This document shows, one piece after another, positions 1-6,955 of a stretch of 11,826 nt of DNA. The notes beneath the pieces were generated by a model that was not told the DNA's origin, made no database searches, and saw only the letters and a program-made list of their open reading frames with translations. Source of the DNA: Deltaproteobacteria bacterium (lineage in GTDB: Bacteria; Desulfobacterota; Desulfobacteria; Desulfobacterales; JAFDDL01); NCBI GenBank assembly GCA_019310865.1, contig JAFDDL010000062.1, forward strand, positions 1 through 11,826. The letters run 5' to 3'. Made by a program: the position numbers and the translations under genes. The stretch's first letter is position 1. Each line of letters opens with the position of its first letter.

Positions 1-1930
1 GGTAGGGCACACCGGATGAGACAGTCATCAGCGACAATATACATGCATCGAGTCGGCCCAGCGCCCGCCGGGCGTTTTCCAGCCGTCCGGGGGAGACGGT
101 CAAGGGTTTTCGGTAATGACTCGACACAAGCCAATATCGAATTTCCCGTCCGGAGTAGCCCATGTCCACCAGCGATTCCAGGGTCGCCCGCGCCGATTCA
201 CCGACTTGTTTGCCGTCATCAGCCAACACCTGGTCACTGTGGACCCAGTATTTGGCCGGATTTCGGCCGGTGAGGGCGGCGGCGATGGCGATCTCATTGT
301 CATGATGCGGAAAGGACAGCTCCAGACTGCTGGTATGAATATCGTACTGTTCGCCCAGAAACTTCATGGCGATGGCAATGGATTGGATATGCCATGAGGG
401 GCGAACATTGCCCCACTGGGTTTTGTGAAAAATACCCTTTCGAAGCTCCGAGAGGGTGGTGCGTTTCAAGAGCGTAAAGTCGCGCGGATTGTCCTTTTCA
501 TATTCATCCAGGTCCACGGTTGCGCCGACTCGAATTTTGGTAACATCGATACCGGACAATTGTCCGTAATCGGTAAGCTTTGAGAGGTTGAAATACAGTG
601 AGCGGAGCTTTTCATAGGCGTATCCCTTTTGGAGCAGCTTTTCGGCCAAATACACCATATCGCTGACATGCTCACTGGTTTTGGGATAGTTGTCCGCCGG
701 TTTGACCCCAAGCAGTTTCAGGTCCGACTTGAACCGGTCGATCTGCTTTTCGGTAAACGCCCCCAGCTGCTCCCCGGCTGCCTCGGCTTTTTGTATGGTC
801 TTATCGTCCAGGTCCGTGATGTGAACAACATGATTCACCTGATAGCTTCTAAATTCCAGATATCGTTTGAGCAAGTCGGCTGAAACCAGGCGTCTGCATT
901 CACCCAAATGCATTCGGTCATGGGCCGTTGGCCCGCAGGTGTACAGGGTCACTTTTCCGGGAACGATGGACTGGAAGGATTCTTTTTGGTGGGCAAAGGT
1001 ATTGTAGAGGCTCAAAGAGACCGGGTCCTGGACCGTAAAGAGCGATGTGCTTAGATACCGTTCACCGCCATCGGGCAATATCACCACCATGACCCCATCA
1101 TCCATGGTGACGATTTCATCACAGGCGGCGGCTATGGCGCCGCCGCTGCTCATGCCCACAAAGATCCCCTCTTTTTTGGCCAGTTGCCTTGCCATCTCGT
1201 AGGCAGCTTCGTCTTCCACATTGATTTTCCGGTCCAGCCGATGCTTTTCATACAATTCCGGGCAATAGGCCTCCTTGAGGTTTTTGAGTCCCTGAATTTT
1301 ATGACCCAGGTATGGCTCGACCCCGATGATTAGAATGTCGGGGTTGTATTCCTTCAACCGCCGGGACATGCCCATGAGGGTGCCGGTCGTGCCCATGGTG
1401 GCCACCAGGGTTGTGATCTTTCCGCCGGTCTGTTCCCAAACCTCCGGGGCGGTTCCGAAATAATGAGCCTGGTAATTGGCTTCATTGTTGAATTGATCGG
1501 TCATGAAATATTGATCCGGATATTCCCGGGCCAATCGGTAAACTTCCTCAATTGCGCCGTCGGTGCCCAGATGACCGGGCGTCAGCAGGATATCCGCCCC
1601 CCTTGCTTTGAGAATCTGTTGACGTTCCTTGCTCACCGCTTCGGACATGGTCAGAAGCAGCTGATAGCCTCTTACGGCACAGACCATGGCCAGCCCAATG
1701 CCGGTGTTACCGCTGGTGGCTTCAATGACGGTCTTATCGGGTGTCAGCGCGCCGGATTTTTCTCCTGCCCGAATCATATAAAGGGCGGCGCGGTCTTTTA
1801 TGGAGCCACCCGGATTGAGGTACTCAAGCTTGGCGTAAAGCTTTACCTTGGGGTTGGGGTTCAGATGTTGAATCTGAATCAATGGCGTATGGCCGATGGC
1901 ATCGATAATGCTGTCGCTACCGGGTTTCAT
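1..1930 (-). CDS. Cysteine synthase / cysteinyl-tRNA synthetase-like fusion protein (3' end cut by window edge)
   Basis: A single frame stays open for 643 codons from ATG 1930 to the window edge, so the C-terminus is not seen. Residues 1 to about 300 are a fold-type II PLP enzyme of the cysteine synthase family, which makes cysteine from an activated serine and sulfide: the Schiff-base lysine is K45 in GGSIKDR, the substrate loop TSGNTG is at 72-77, the phosphate-binding loop GTTGT at 180-184, and GMSSGGA at 259-265. Residues from about 306 (LSLYNTFAHQKESF) match the start and catalytic core of CysRS: YTCGPT 330-335, TDLDDK 372-377, SWHI 512-515 and FPHHDNE 540-546. The signatures are altered: HIGH reads HLGE (341-344), KMSKS reads KQVGE (574-578), and the zinc-ligand Cys after WHI is Ser517. 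The cysteine synthase activity is a confident call; aminoacylation by the second half is doubtful. AAGGA lies about 9 bases before the start. The gene has the same direction as surE-tmk but probably its own promoter. Confidence 0.9.
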   Translation of the reverse strand, partial: MKPGSDSIIDAIGHTPLIQIQHLNPNPKVKLYAKLEYLNPGGSIKDRAALYMIRAGEKSGALTPDKTVIEATSGNTGIGLAMVCAVRGYQLLLTMSEAVSKERQQILKARGADILLTPGHLGTDGAIEEVYRLAREYPDQYFMTDQFNNEANYQAHYFGTAPEVWEQTGGKITTLVATMGTTGTLMGMSRRLKEYNPDILIIGVEPYLGHKIQGLKNLKEAYCPELYEKHRLDRKINVEDEAAYEMARQLAKKEGIFVGMSSGGAIAAACDEIVTMDDGVMVVILPDGGERYLSTSLFTVQDPVSLSLYNTFAHQKESFQSIVPGKVTLYTCGPTAHDRMHLGECRRLVSADLLKRYLEFRSYQVNHVVHITDLDDKTIQKAEAAGEQLGAFTEKQIDRFKSDLKLLGVKPADNYPKTSEHVSDMVYLAEKLLQKGYAYEKLRSLYFNLSKLTDYGQLSGIDVTKIRVGATVDLDEYEKDNPRDFTLLKRTTLSELRKGIFHKTQWGNVRPSWHIQSIAIAMKFLGEQYDIHTSSLELSFPHHDNEIAIAAALTGRNPAKYWVHSDQVLADDGKQVGESARATLESLVDMGYSGREIRYWLVSSHYRKPLTVSPGRLENARRALGRLDACILSLMTVSSGVPY

Positions 1931-1952
1931 GGGATTTTTTCCTTAGTCTACT

Positions 1953-1980
1953 ATTATTTCGCCAATCCTAATCCGGTAAA
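1953..1980 (-). promoter_or_regulatory. Candidate sigma70 promoter for the cysteine synthase fusion gene
   Basis: On the minus strand there is TTTACC (1980-1975, 4/6 of the -35 consensus), a 16-bp spacer, and AATAAT (1958-1953, 5/6 of the -10 consensus). Transcription would start near 1946, giving a leader of about 16 nt that contains the AAGGA ribosome site before ATG 1930. This would let the fusion gene be expressed independently of surE-tmk, from which the repeat at 1995-2108 separates it. The call rests on sequence match only. Confidence 0.4.
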
Positions 1981-1994
1981 GCCGGAATAGAAAT

Positions 1995-2108
1995 ACTGAG
2001 TGCTAAATTAAGTGCTAAGTGCTGGGTGCTGGGTGCTAAGTGAAGGATTTTCTCTTTCAAATCGACAGAATTCCACGACTCAGAACTTAGCACTCAGCAC
2101 TTTTTTTT
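1995..2108. repeat. AGTGCT-type short repeats in inverted arrangement
   Basis: The left part (1995-2042) contains several direct, slightly varied copies of a 7-8 base unit (AGTGCTAA, GTGCTGG, GTGCTAAG). The right part (2085-2101) is ACTTAGCACTCAGCACT, the reverse complement of the unit pair. 2025-2041 can pair with 2085-2101 over 17 positions, with two G-U wobbles, around a loop of about 43 nt. Eight T bases (2101-2108) follow the right arm on the plus strand, but no plus-strand gene lies upstream to be terminated. The end of tmk, including its stop codon, is encoded inside the right arm. A dispersed or slippage-prone intergenic repeat is the likeliest reading; a role as terminator or mRNA-stabilising hairpin is possible. 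Confidence 0.7.
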
Positions 2109-2770
2109 GGTAAAGAGTCCAAACGGTTGGCTAGGCGAGATATCAGCTGCGCCTTGACCACCTCTCTGTCCTGGGCGGCATCGATGATTTCAAACCGATC
2201 AGGCTCCCGGCTCGCCAGGGTTAGATATCCTTCGCGCACCTTCTGATGGAATTCAATGGCTTCGTGTTCGAATCGGGTTTCCGCTTGGCTCCGATCTCCG
2301 TTGTGAATCTGATGCCAGGCGCGGGCGAGCCCTTCCTCAACGGGCAAATCAAATAAAAAGGTCACATCGGGTTTCATGTTGCGGCATATCAATTCATGAA
2401 GACGGATGATCTGCTGCTGATCGAGCCCCCGGGCAAATCCCTGATAGACCAACGTCGCATCGAAAAAGCGGTCGCACAGGACGATTTGCCCGTCACGCAG
2501 ACGCGGGGAGATGGTTTGCGTTATGTGTTGAATCCGGTCCGCTGTATACAGCAATAGCTCCGTGGCCGGATCCATGTTCGTATTGTCCGGATCGAGCAGA
2601 ATTGCCCGGATCGATTGGCCGATCCGGGTGCCGCCGGGTTCCCGGGTCACGAAGTACGCCAGCCCGCGATTTTTCAGATAATCACCCAGATGTTCAATTT
2701 GGGTTGTTTTTCCGGAACCTTCGATGCCTTCAAATGTAATGAACATGTTATCCGCTTTTATAGCTCCCAT
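2087..2770 (-). CDS. tmk: Thymidylate kinase (dTMP kinase)
   Basis: This cytoplasmic enzyme phosphorylates dTMP to dTDP with ATP, in the dTTP pathway. The 227-residue protein has a P-loop GIEGSGKT at 15-22, the dTMP-site motif TREPGG followed by an Arg-rich stretch, the DRFFDATLVYQG motif, and a LID-like segment RSQAETRFE. The P-loop lacks an internal Arg while the LID carries basic residues, as in E. coli-type enzymes. ATG 2770 overlaps the surE stop by 13 bp and has GGA just upstream; a second in-frame ATG at 2746 (Met9) would give an N-terminus closer to other Tmk proteins, so the start is uncertain. Coupling to surE is likely. The last four residues (SAEC) and the stop TAA (2089-2087) come from the adjoining AGTGCT repeat, so the native C-terminus may have been replaced by the repeat. 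Confidence 0.95.
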   Translation of the reverse strand: MGAIKADNMFITFEGIEGSGKTTQIEHLGDYLKNRGLAYFVTREPGGTRIGQSIRAILLDPDNTNMDPATELLLYTADRIQHITQTISPRLRDGQIVLCDRFFDATLVYQGFARGLDQQQIIRLHELICRNMKPDVTFLFDLPVEEGLARAWHQIHNGDRSQAETRFEHEAIEFHQKVREGYLTLASREPDRFEIIDAAQDREVVKAQLISRLANRLDSLPKKSAEC

Positions 2771-3510
2771 TTTTCCAAATCATCCATCAATGCATAGTCG
2801 GTCATATCGCATTTGATGGGCGTGACGCTGATATGTTTTTTTCTCAATACGGCGCCGTCCGTGTCCGGCTGATCAAATCCCGATTGGGTATCGATCCCCT
2901 GCCAATAATAGGTCTGATCCCTCGGGTCTATTCGCTTTTCAAAATAATCCGACAGCATGGATGTGGCCTGCCGGCTGACGCGGACACCGGCCGTGTCGGC
3001 CAACGGGATATCGGGCACATTGACATTGAGAAACGTCCCCGTCGGCAGTCCGTAATGAAAGACACGATCGGCCAGGCGTTCGATGAACGCGGACGCATCG
3101 GCGTAATGGTTGCTCCGGCGTCCCTGAATCGACACGGCAATGGCCGCGATGCCGTAAAGGGCGGCCTCTTTGGCTGCCGAGACGGTCCCCGAGTAGTTGA
3201 GATGAACCCCCACATTGGCGCCCGGATTGATGCCCGATACCACCAGGTCCGGCCGATGATCCAGAATTTCAAGGATGGCAAGCTTCACGCAGTCCGCCGG
3301 TGTGCCGTTAACGGCCAGACCCCGGCCGCCCCCGTTGACGGTGACAAGCTGGGCTCGAATCGGATCATGGAGCGTGATGCCATGGCCCACGGCGCTTCTT
3401 TCCCGGTCCGGTGCAATGACGGTCACCCGGTGTTTGGCCGACAGGCGATCAAAGAGAGCCCATAACCCGTCTGCATATATACCGTCATCATTCGTCAGTA
3501 ATATCTTCAT
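2758..3510 (-). CDS. surE: 5'/3'-nucleotidase SurE
   Basis: SurE is a metal-dependent nucleoside monophosphate phosphatase, linked to stress survival and nucleotide salvage. The 250-residue protein starts MKILLTNDDG, with D8 and D9 as metal ligands. The other ligands are S39 (in DRERSAVGHG) and N95 (in VSGINPGANVG), and the family motif NGTPADCVKLA is at 68-78. Length is normal for the family. It is the first gene of the leftward unit, divergent from lptD across a 101-bp gap, and its stop overlaps the tmk start. The ribosome site is weak: AGG sits about 5 bases before ATG 3510. Confidence 0.96.
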   Translation of the reverse strand: MKILLTNDDGIYADGLWALFDRLSAKHRVTVIAPDRERSAVGHGITLHDPIRAQLVTVNGGGRGLAVNGTPADCVKLAILEILDHRPDLVVSGINPGANVGVHLNYSGTVSAAKEAALYGIAAIAVSIQGRRSNHYADASAFIERLADRVFHYGLPTGTFLNVNVPDIPLADTAGVRVSRQATSMLSDYFEKRIDPRDQTYYWQGIDTQSGFDQPDTDGAVLRKKHISVTPIKCDMTDYALMDDLEKWEL

Positions 3511-3527
3511 GGTACCTGATTTTCCAC

Positions 3528-3556
3528 TTTTTACATCTACGTCTTGACTTTTTCAA
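3528..3556 (-). promoter_or_regulatory. Candidate promoter for surE-tmk in the divergent surE/lptD gap
   Basis: On the minus strand there is TTGAAA (3556-3551, 5/6 of the -35 consensus), a 17-bp spacer, and TAAAAA (3533-3528, 4/6 of the -10 consensus). The start would lie only about 10 nt before the surE ATG, so the leader would be very short. The opposite strand has TTGACT at 3544-3549 pointing towards lptD, but no convincing -10 follows at the right distance. The lptD promoter is therefore not resolved, although it should lie in the same 101-bp gap. Confidence 0.3.
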
Positions 3557-3611
3557 TAAAAATTGGCTTGATACCGGAAATTTCAACCAATTTCGTGCAT
3601 GCATTGAATCC

Positions 3612-5903
3612 ATGAACTGTCCACTGACTCTATATCTTTTCCCACCATTTGGCAAAGCCGTAAAATTGGCGATGGTTGTCTGTGGCGTTCTCTTTCTGGT
3701 TGTCCTGTTGAGCCGGCCGTGCGGCGCGGCGGATTCCGAACTAGTGAAACGGTTAAACCCATCAAAAGATATCCCCTGGCGCGTAACGGCCGATGAATCC
3801 ATTGTTTATGACAAGCAGACGGATCAGATATTTGCCAAGGATCACGTTGTTTTCCAAAAGCTTGACATTCGTCTGACAGCCGACTCGGTCCGCTATGACC
3901 GCGCGACCCAAACCGCCTTTGCCGAGGGAAATGTCCGATTGGAAGTCGGCCAGGACATCCTGACCGGCTCCCGACTGGAAATGAACCTCACCGATGAGAC
4001 CGGAACGCTTTATAACGGTACCTTGTTTATAAAGCAAAATAATTTTCATATCCAGGGTGATAAGATACGCAAAACCGGGGCCAATACTTACCAGGCTGAG
4101 CGGGTGCGGGTGACCACCTGTGAGGGGGATTGTCCGGACTGGGAAATTCGAGGCAAAGATTTATCGGTGACCGTTGAGGGCTATGGCGTGGTGAAGGACG
4201 CCATTTTCCGGGTCAAAAAAATGCCGCTGCTCTATGTGCCCATTCTGCCGTTTCCGGTCAAGCAGAAACGCCAATCCGGCCTATTGATACCGGAGCTGGG
4301 TGTGTCCGAAAGACGCGGCGGGGAGATCCACCAGCCGTATTTCTGGGCCATCAACGACAGCAGCGATGCAACCCTCTATGCCCACATGATGACCGATCGC
4401 GGTGTTAAGGCCGGTATCGAATACCGGTACTTATGGTCCGAGGCGATCAAGGGGGCTGCCATGTTTGATTTTTTATCCGATCGAAAGGTGGATGACGGCA
4501 CCGGCACCACCAGCGCCGATTATGGATATGAGTCGGATCGCACCCTTCGTCCTAACTCGGATCGCTACTGGTTTCGCATGAAACATGACCATGGATTCGA
4601 CAACGGATTTACCGGGCGGATCGATCTGGATATCGTCAGTGACAAGGATTACCTGCAGGAATTTAAAAGCGGGTACACCGGTTTTAATGATACCGAAGCG
4701 TATTTTATCCAACTGATGGGCCGTGAGCTTGATGACTTCAACGACCCGGTTCGCGCAAATCGCATCAGCCTGAACCGGGGATGGGCCGGTTACAGCCTCA
4801 ATGCCGAACTGCTGTGGTGGGATGATGTGATTGCCCGGCGTTTCGAGGAACCGGAGGATATCCCCCAGCGACTGCCAAGTATCACCTTTGACCGGTTCAA
4901 GCAGTCGCTTTTTGCGTCTCCTATTTATCTCGATTTTGAAACCGAATACACCTATTTTTACCGAGAAGACGGCACCAAGGGGCATCGGGCCGATATCCAT
5001 CCCAGGGTCTATCTGCCCGGTCGGTTAGGGGGCATGCTGTCTGTGGAACCATCGGTGGGATTTCGCCAGACGATCTGGCAGGTCGACTCTTTTGATGGAC
5101 CGGCTTTGGATCGGGATCGAACCACACACCGGGAACTGTATGATTTGCGTCTGGATCTTTCCACCGAGATTTTTAATACCTTCCAAGCGGATTTTGAGAG
5201 CGCCCAGCGCATCAAGCACGCCATGCGCTTGCAGGCGATATACGATTATATCCCCGAGGAGAACCAGGAGGCGCATCCGTTATTCGACACTACGGACCGG
5301 ATTGAGGCGGAAAACCGGATCACTTATGCAATGACCCATACATTTACGGCCAGACGCACCGTGAACAAAAGAAATCGCTACCATCAATTCGGGCGTTTGA
5401 AACTGGAACAGTATTTTGATTTCAAGAAGGATCGCGATGACGACCCTGAGCCGTTTTCTCCCATTCGGGGGGAATTGCAGCTTGATTTGGGCCCTGCCTG
5501 TATGCTGCAGGCCGATAGTCAGTGGTCGGTTTACGATGCCCAATTTGTTTCCCGAAACATAGCGGCCAGATTTGCCGACCGTCGCGGTGATCGACTATTT
5601 GTGGAACATCGATACACCCAGGATACCAGTGAGTCTGTCTACCTGGATGGGATCATCCACCTGACGCCGAATCTATGGCTCCTGGCCGATTATGAGCGCA
5701 ATATCAAAAACGATGAGGATATCGCAAAAGGCGTTGGGTTGCTCTATCAATCCCAGTGCTGGTCCTTTGAGCTTGCCTACGAATCGGAAGACGACGACGC
5801 GTCGGTCAGTTTCATGATCAATTTATTCGGCTTGGGGAATATGGGCCGCGACCCGATAAAGTCCAGACGCGCCAATCGTCTTCCAGATTCCGGGTTTTAT
5901 TAG
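3612..5903 (+). CDS. lptD: LPS-assembly outer-membrane protein LptD
   Basis: LptD is the outer-membrane barrel that, with LptE, inserts lipopolysaccharide into the outer leaflet. The 763-residue protein has a signal peptide (lysines at 15 and 18, hydrophobic 19-33, likely cut after CGAA near residue 40). An LptA/OstA-like beta-jellyroll follows at about 60-200, with repeats such as TADSVRYDRATQTAFAEGNV. The barrel runs from about 230 to a terminal strand near 739, followed by a polar tail of about 24 residues. Cys170 and Cys174 and a single C-terminal Cys (about 716, in QSQCWSF) correspond to the disulfide region of E. coli LptD, where the C-terminal cysteines form an adjacent pair. No clear ribosome site precedes ATG 3612 and no upstream in-frame start exists; Met21 (3672) is less likely because it removes the positive n-region. 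Its TAG stop touches the 5902-6063 palindrome. Confidence 0.93.
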   Translation: MNCPLTLYLFPPFGKAVKLAMVVCGVLFLVVLLSRPCGAADSELVKRLNPSKDIPWRVTADESIVYDKQTDQIFAKDHVVFQKLDIRLTADSVRYDRATQTAFAEGNVRLEVGQDILTGSRLEMNLTDETGTLYNGTLFIKQNNFHIQGDKIRKTGANTYQAERVRVTTCEGDCPDWEIRGKDLSVTVEGYGVVKDAIFRVKKMPLLYVPILPFPVKQKRQSGLLIPELGVSERRGGEIHQPYFWAINDSSDATLYAHMMTDRGVKAGIEYRYLWSEAIKGAAMFDFLSDRKVDDGTGTTSADYGYESDRTLRPNSDRYWFRMKHDHGFDNGFTGRIDLDIVSDKDYLQEFKSGYTGFNDTEAYFIQLMGRELDDFNDPVRANRISLNRGWAGYSLNAELLWWDDVIARRFEEPEDIPQRLPSITFDRFKQSLFASPIYLDFETEYTYFYREDGTKGHRADIHPRVYLPGRLGGMLSVEPSVGFRQTIWQVDSFDGPALDRDRTTHRELYDLRLDLSTEIFNTFQADFESAQRIKHAMRLQAIYDYIPEENQEAHPLFDTTDRIEAENRITYAMTHTFTARRTVNKRNRYHQFGRLKLEQYFDFKKDRDDDPEPFSPIRGELQLDLGPACMLQADSQWSVYDAQFVSRNIAARFADRRGDRLFVEHRYTQDTSESVYLDGIIHLTPNLWLLADYERNIKNDEDIAKGVGLLYQSQCWSFELAYESEDDDASVSFMINLFGLGNMGRDPIKSRRANRLPDSGFY

Positions 5904-6063
5904 AAGTGGATTCAAAGCCTTAGATTATGTTCAAGGGCAAGGCCGCAGCTTTTTTGAAACCGCAGACATAGGTTGACTATCGGAGTCTTCGCTTACCTTC
6001 GAGGATTTCAAAAATGCGAGAACGCCGCCATTGGGCATAAGATGAGGTTTTGAAACCACTTCT
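5902..6063. repeat. 162-bp imperfect palindrome between lptD and the nusG-like gene
   Basis: The ends are perfect complements: AGAAGTGG at 5902-5909 and CCACTTCT at 6056-6063. Arms of about 60 nt (5902-5961 and 6003-6063) match over roughly three quarters of their outer 37 positions, including TTCAAA, TTATG and CAA blocks, and then TTTTTGAAA near the centre. The middle contains a small hairpin, GACT-ATCGG-AGTC (5974-5986). The element fills nearly the whole gap: it begins inside the lptD TAG stop and ends immediately before the GGAAAGG ribosome site (6064-6070) of the next gene. In RNA it would fold into one long stem. It carries no open frame of note, so it resembles a non-coding palindromic mobile or dispersed repeat. 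No copies elsewhere can be checked here. Confidence 0.75.
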
Positions 6064-6078
6064 GGAAAGGTAGATCCT

Positions 6079-6600
6079 ATGACAGATCAATTAATTCGCG
6101 CCTGGTATGTGCTGCATACCCGAAGCCGGTTTGAAAATGTGGTTAACGAGGGATTGATCAAAAAGACCCATGAGGTGTTTTTGCCGAAAATCCTCGTGAG
6201 AAGCAAACGTCGGGATCGCAAGGCCATGATTCGGGTGCCGCTGTTTCCCGGGTATCTGTTTGTTAGAACGGATCTAAACCCTTATGAACATTTGGATATC
6301 CTGAAAACGGTCGGAGCGGTTCGACTTATTGGCAGTATGGAAGGACCCGTTTCGGTGGCCGATGATAAAATCGATTCTTTGAGAATCATGGTGGGAACCG
6401 ACCAACCCGTGGCCACCGGGCAACGGTTCAAGTCGGGGGATCATGTGGCGGTGGTCAACGGTCCATTTGCCGGTGTGACCGGTATTTTCGTTCGCTACAA
6501 AGGATCCGGCCGGGTTATCGTGAATATTGATGCCCTCGGCCAGTCGGCCGGCGTGGATGTGGATCAGGATGACGTAGAAATTTTGCCGGAAATTTCTTGA
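6079..6600 (+). CDS. NusG/RfaH-family transcription antitermination protein (specialised paralogue)
   Basis: NusG-family proteins bind RNA polymerase across the clamp and control pausing and termination. This 173-residue protein has an N-terminal NGN domain (about 8-105) with AWYVLHTRSRFEN and the conserved PLFPGYLFV (54-62). A KOW domain occupies 118-169, with GDHVAVVNGPFAGVTG at 120-135. Housekeeping nusG normally sits in the secE-nusG-rplK cluster, absent here, so this is more likely a paralogue of the RfaH/UpxY/LoaP kind that acts on selected operons. GGAAAGG lies 8 bases before ATG 6079. The gene follows lptD across a long palindrome. Which operon it acts on is not visible in the window. 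Confidence 0.88.
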   Translation: MTDQLIRAWYVLHTRSRFENVVNEGLIKKTHEVFLPKILVRSKRRDRKAMIRVPLFPGYLFVRTDLNPYEHLDILKTVGAVRLIGSMEGPVSVADDKIDSLRIMVGTDQPVATGQRFKSGDHVAVVNGPFAGVTGIFVRYKGSGRVIVNIDALGQSAGVDVDQDDVEILPEIS

Positions 6601-6607
6601 TAAGTGC

Positions 6608-6636
6608 TTGACCTTTTTAAAAGTTTTCGATATTTA
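6608..6636 (+). promoter_or_regulatory. Candidate promoter upstream of the HU-like gene
   Basis: TTGACC (6608-6613, 5/6 of the -35 consensus) is followed by a 17-bp AT-rich spacer and TATTTA (6631-6636); GATATT (6629-6634) is an alternative -10 with a shorter spacer. The stretch between the nusG-like stop and the HU-like gene is clearly more AT-rich than the flanking genes. A leader of about 30 nt with a strong AAGGAGG (6665-6671) would follow, which suits a highly expressed nucleoid protein and downstream holB. Confidence 0.4.
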
Positions 6637-6675
6637 AATAGTGTCACCTATTTGTAGCAATGCCAAGGAGGTTCT

Positions 6676-6951
6676 ATGAACAAGCTGGAAATCATCGCCG
6701 CCCTGAAGAATGAAGCCAACATTTCCAAGTCGGAAGCGGCAAAAGTTGTTCAACTGTTTTTCGACAACATGGCAGAGGCCATGGCCCAGGGATCCCGGGT
6801 TGAAATCAGAGGGCTTTGTAGCTTTTTTGTCAAGGAATATAAAAGTTATACGGGCAGAAATCCCAAGACCGGTGATAAAGTTCAAATCAAGCCCAAAAGA
6901 TTGCCCTTCTTCAAATCCGGTAAGGAACTGAAGGAGCGGGTCGATAGTTGA
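6676..6951 (+). CDS. HU/IHF-family DNA-binding protein
   Basis: This is a small histone-like protein that bends DNA as a dimer in the nucleoid. The 91 residues cover the whole family: an N-terminal helical pair (MNKLEIIAALKNEANISKSE), the central core RVEIRGLCSF (41-50), and the beta-arm with the DNA-intercalating proline P63 in GRNPKTG (60-66). A basic C-terminal part with FFKSGKELKERV follows. The usual G-F-G-S-F core turn reads G-L-C-S-F, so Cys48 replaces a common Gly. Sequence alone does not decide between HU and an IHF subunit. AAGGAGG (6665-6671) gives a strong start at ATG 6676. Only 4 bases separate its stop from holB, so the two are translated together. Confidence 0.93.
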   Translation: MNKLEIIAALKNEANISKSEAAKVVQLFFDNMAEAMAQGSRVEIRGLCSFFVKEYKSYTGRNPKTGDKVQIKPKRLPFFKSGKELKERVDS

Positions 6952-6955
6952 ATTT

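Noticed and set aside
1463..1990. 175-codon plus-strand open frame
   Set aside because: It lies antisense to the well-supported cysteine synthase domain, has no family motifs and no ribosome site.
2025..2108. Rho-independent terminator on the plus strand (stem plus T8)
   Set aside because: No plus-strand gene lies upstream, and the loop of about 43 nt is too long; the T run matches A-rich codons at the end of tmk.
1995..2108. CRISPR-like array
   Set aside because: Units are 7-8 bp without spacers of regular length; the same applies to 8136-8167.
2758..2770. Possible frameshift joining surE and tmk
   Set aside because: The 13-bp overlap is ordinary for coupled genes, and both proteins have complete family ends.
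2833..3465. 210-codon plus-strand open frame
   Set aside because: It is antisense to surE, whose motifs are complete; composition is that of a shadow frame.
3563..3582. Sigma54 promoter for lptD (TTGGC at 3563)
   Set aside because: The matching GC of the -12 element is missing at the required distance.
4473..5000. 175-codon minus-strand open frame
   Set aside because: It lies wholly inside lptD on the opposite strand with no recognisable protein features.
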